Shown piece after piece: positions 5,216 through 5,420 of a stretch of DNA of 5,420 bases. Position numbers and translations under genes: made by a program. The first letter of the stretch is position 1; every line of letters starts with the position of its first letter. Source of the DNA: Oscillospiraceae bacterium (GTDB lineage Bacteria; Bacillota; Clostridia; Oscillospirales; Ruminococcaceae); the NCBI GenBank assembly GCA_016303195.1, contig JAEDMD010000144.1, positions 1 to 5,420 of the forward strand, written 5' to 3'. The notes beneath the pieces were generated by a model. It worked only from the letters and a program-made list of their open reading frames with translations. It made no database searches and was not told where the DNA came from.

Positions 5216-5420
5216 TCAGTGATTATTGTTCTGATTCTGTGACGGCTGTGATATCTGTACTTTTTCGATCTTGTTGTAAAGATAGGTATCCTGTGATAAG
5301 TCCAGCTTGAAACTGTTGGGTTTCTTGTAATCTGACGCACCTGTCTGACGGTGTACCGATCTCATGGATGATACCATGACCATTGTTGCGATACCGCCGA
5401 TAACAAGCCCGATAACAATG
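5216..5420 (-). CDS. C-terminal end of a TPM-like membrane protein, 5' part outside the window
   Basis: A 67-residue C-terminal fragment ends at a TGA (complement of 5216-5218) and stays open to the window edge. It begins with a hydrophobic segment (IVIGLVIGGIATMVMVSSM), followed by SVHRQTGASDYKKPNSFKL, then SQDTYLYNKIEKVQIS and a Gln/Asn-rich tail (QPSQNQNNNH). The order of a membrane helix, a basic QTxASDYxKPxSF block and an [S/R]-x-D-x-x-LY block is what I recall from the C-terminal part of clostridial TPM-domain (formerly DUF477) proteins. These are anchored membrane proteins with an extracytoplasmic TPM domain of uncertain function. The TPM domain itself would lie outside the window, so the family call is tentative. 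The usual Gly/Ser/His-rich tail is absent. It is upstream of glmS on the same strand with no clear terminator between, but glmS has its own strong promoter. Confidence 0.65.
   Translation of the reverse strand, partial: IVIGLVIGGIATMVMVSSMRSVHRQTGASDYKKPNSFKLDLSQDTYLYNKIEKVQISQPSQNQNNNH

Noticed and set aside
5095..5310. Plus-strand open frame upstream of glmS
   Set aside because: It overlaps the glmS promoter and the real minus-strand membrane protein gene, and lacks a ribosome binding site.

Overview
The window looks like a chromosomal segment from a gut or rumen Firmicute of the genus Ruminococcus (R. albus / R. flavefaciens / R. champanellensis neighbourhood). The main evidence is a secreted protein with a ruminococcal-style dockerin (first repeat followed by a NPDKYG-type spacer, second repeat of the DGLTxxDSLxIQK type). 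A Firmicutes sporulation gene (yunB), strong AGGAG-type ribosome binding sites and moderate GC content agree with this. The species assignment is inference.

Layout. Bases 2-1146 (+) hold the 3' part of an unrecognised cysteine-rich protein gene, followed after 2 nt by yunB, a sporulation membrane protein gene; the two look like one operon. Bases 1147-1370 are intergenic and densely structured: five hairpins, each with a 3-nt loop, and the two outermost act as oppositely oriented intrinsic terminators. Bases 1371-3065 (-) encode a 564-residue secreted protein with an internal dockerin and no recognisable catalytic domain. Bases 3066-3211 hold its leader, a weak candidate promoter and the glmS terminator. 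Bases 3212-5050 (-) are glmS, complete and with all expected active-site motifs. Bases 5051-5215 hold the glmS leader and a perfect consensus sigma-A promoter. Bases 5216-5420 (-) are the 3' end of a membrane protein gene that resembles the C-terminal tail of clostridial TPM-domain proteins.

How the genes relate. glmS makes glucosamine-6-phosphate for cell-wall precursors and has its own promoter and terminator. The dockerin gene lies downstream on the same strand but seems to be a separate unit. It converges on the yunB operon, and both transcripts are predicted to run through the same hairpin block, so their 3' ends would be antisense to each other.

I see no defence system, biosynthetic cluster, CRISPR array, tRNA, rRNA or transposase. 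The items most worth following up are the multi-hairpin intergenic element, the non-catalytic dockerin protein, and the sporulation gene pair in a genus usually described as non-sporing.
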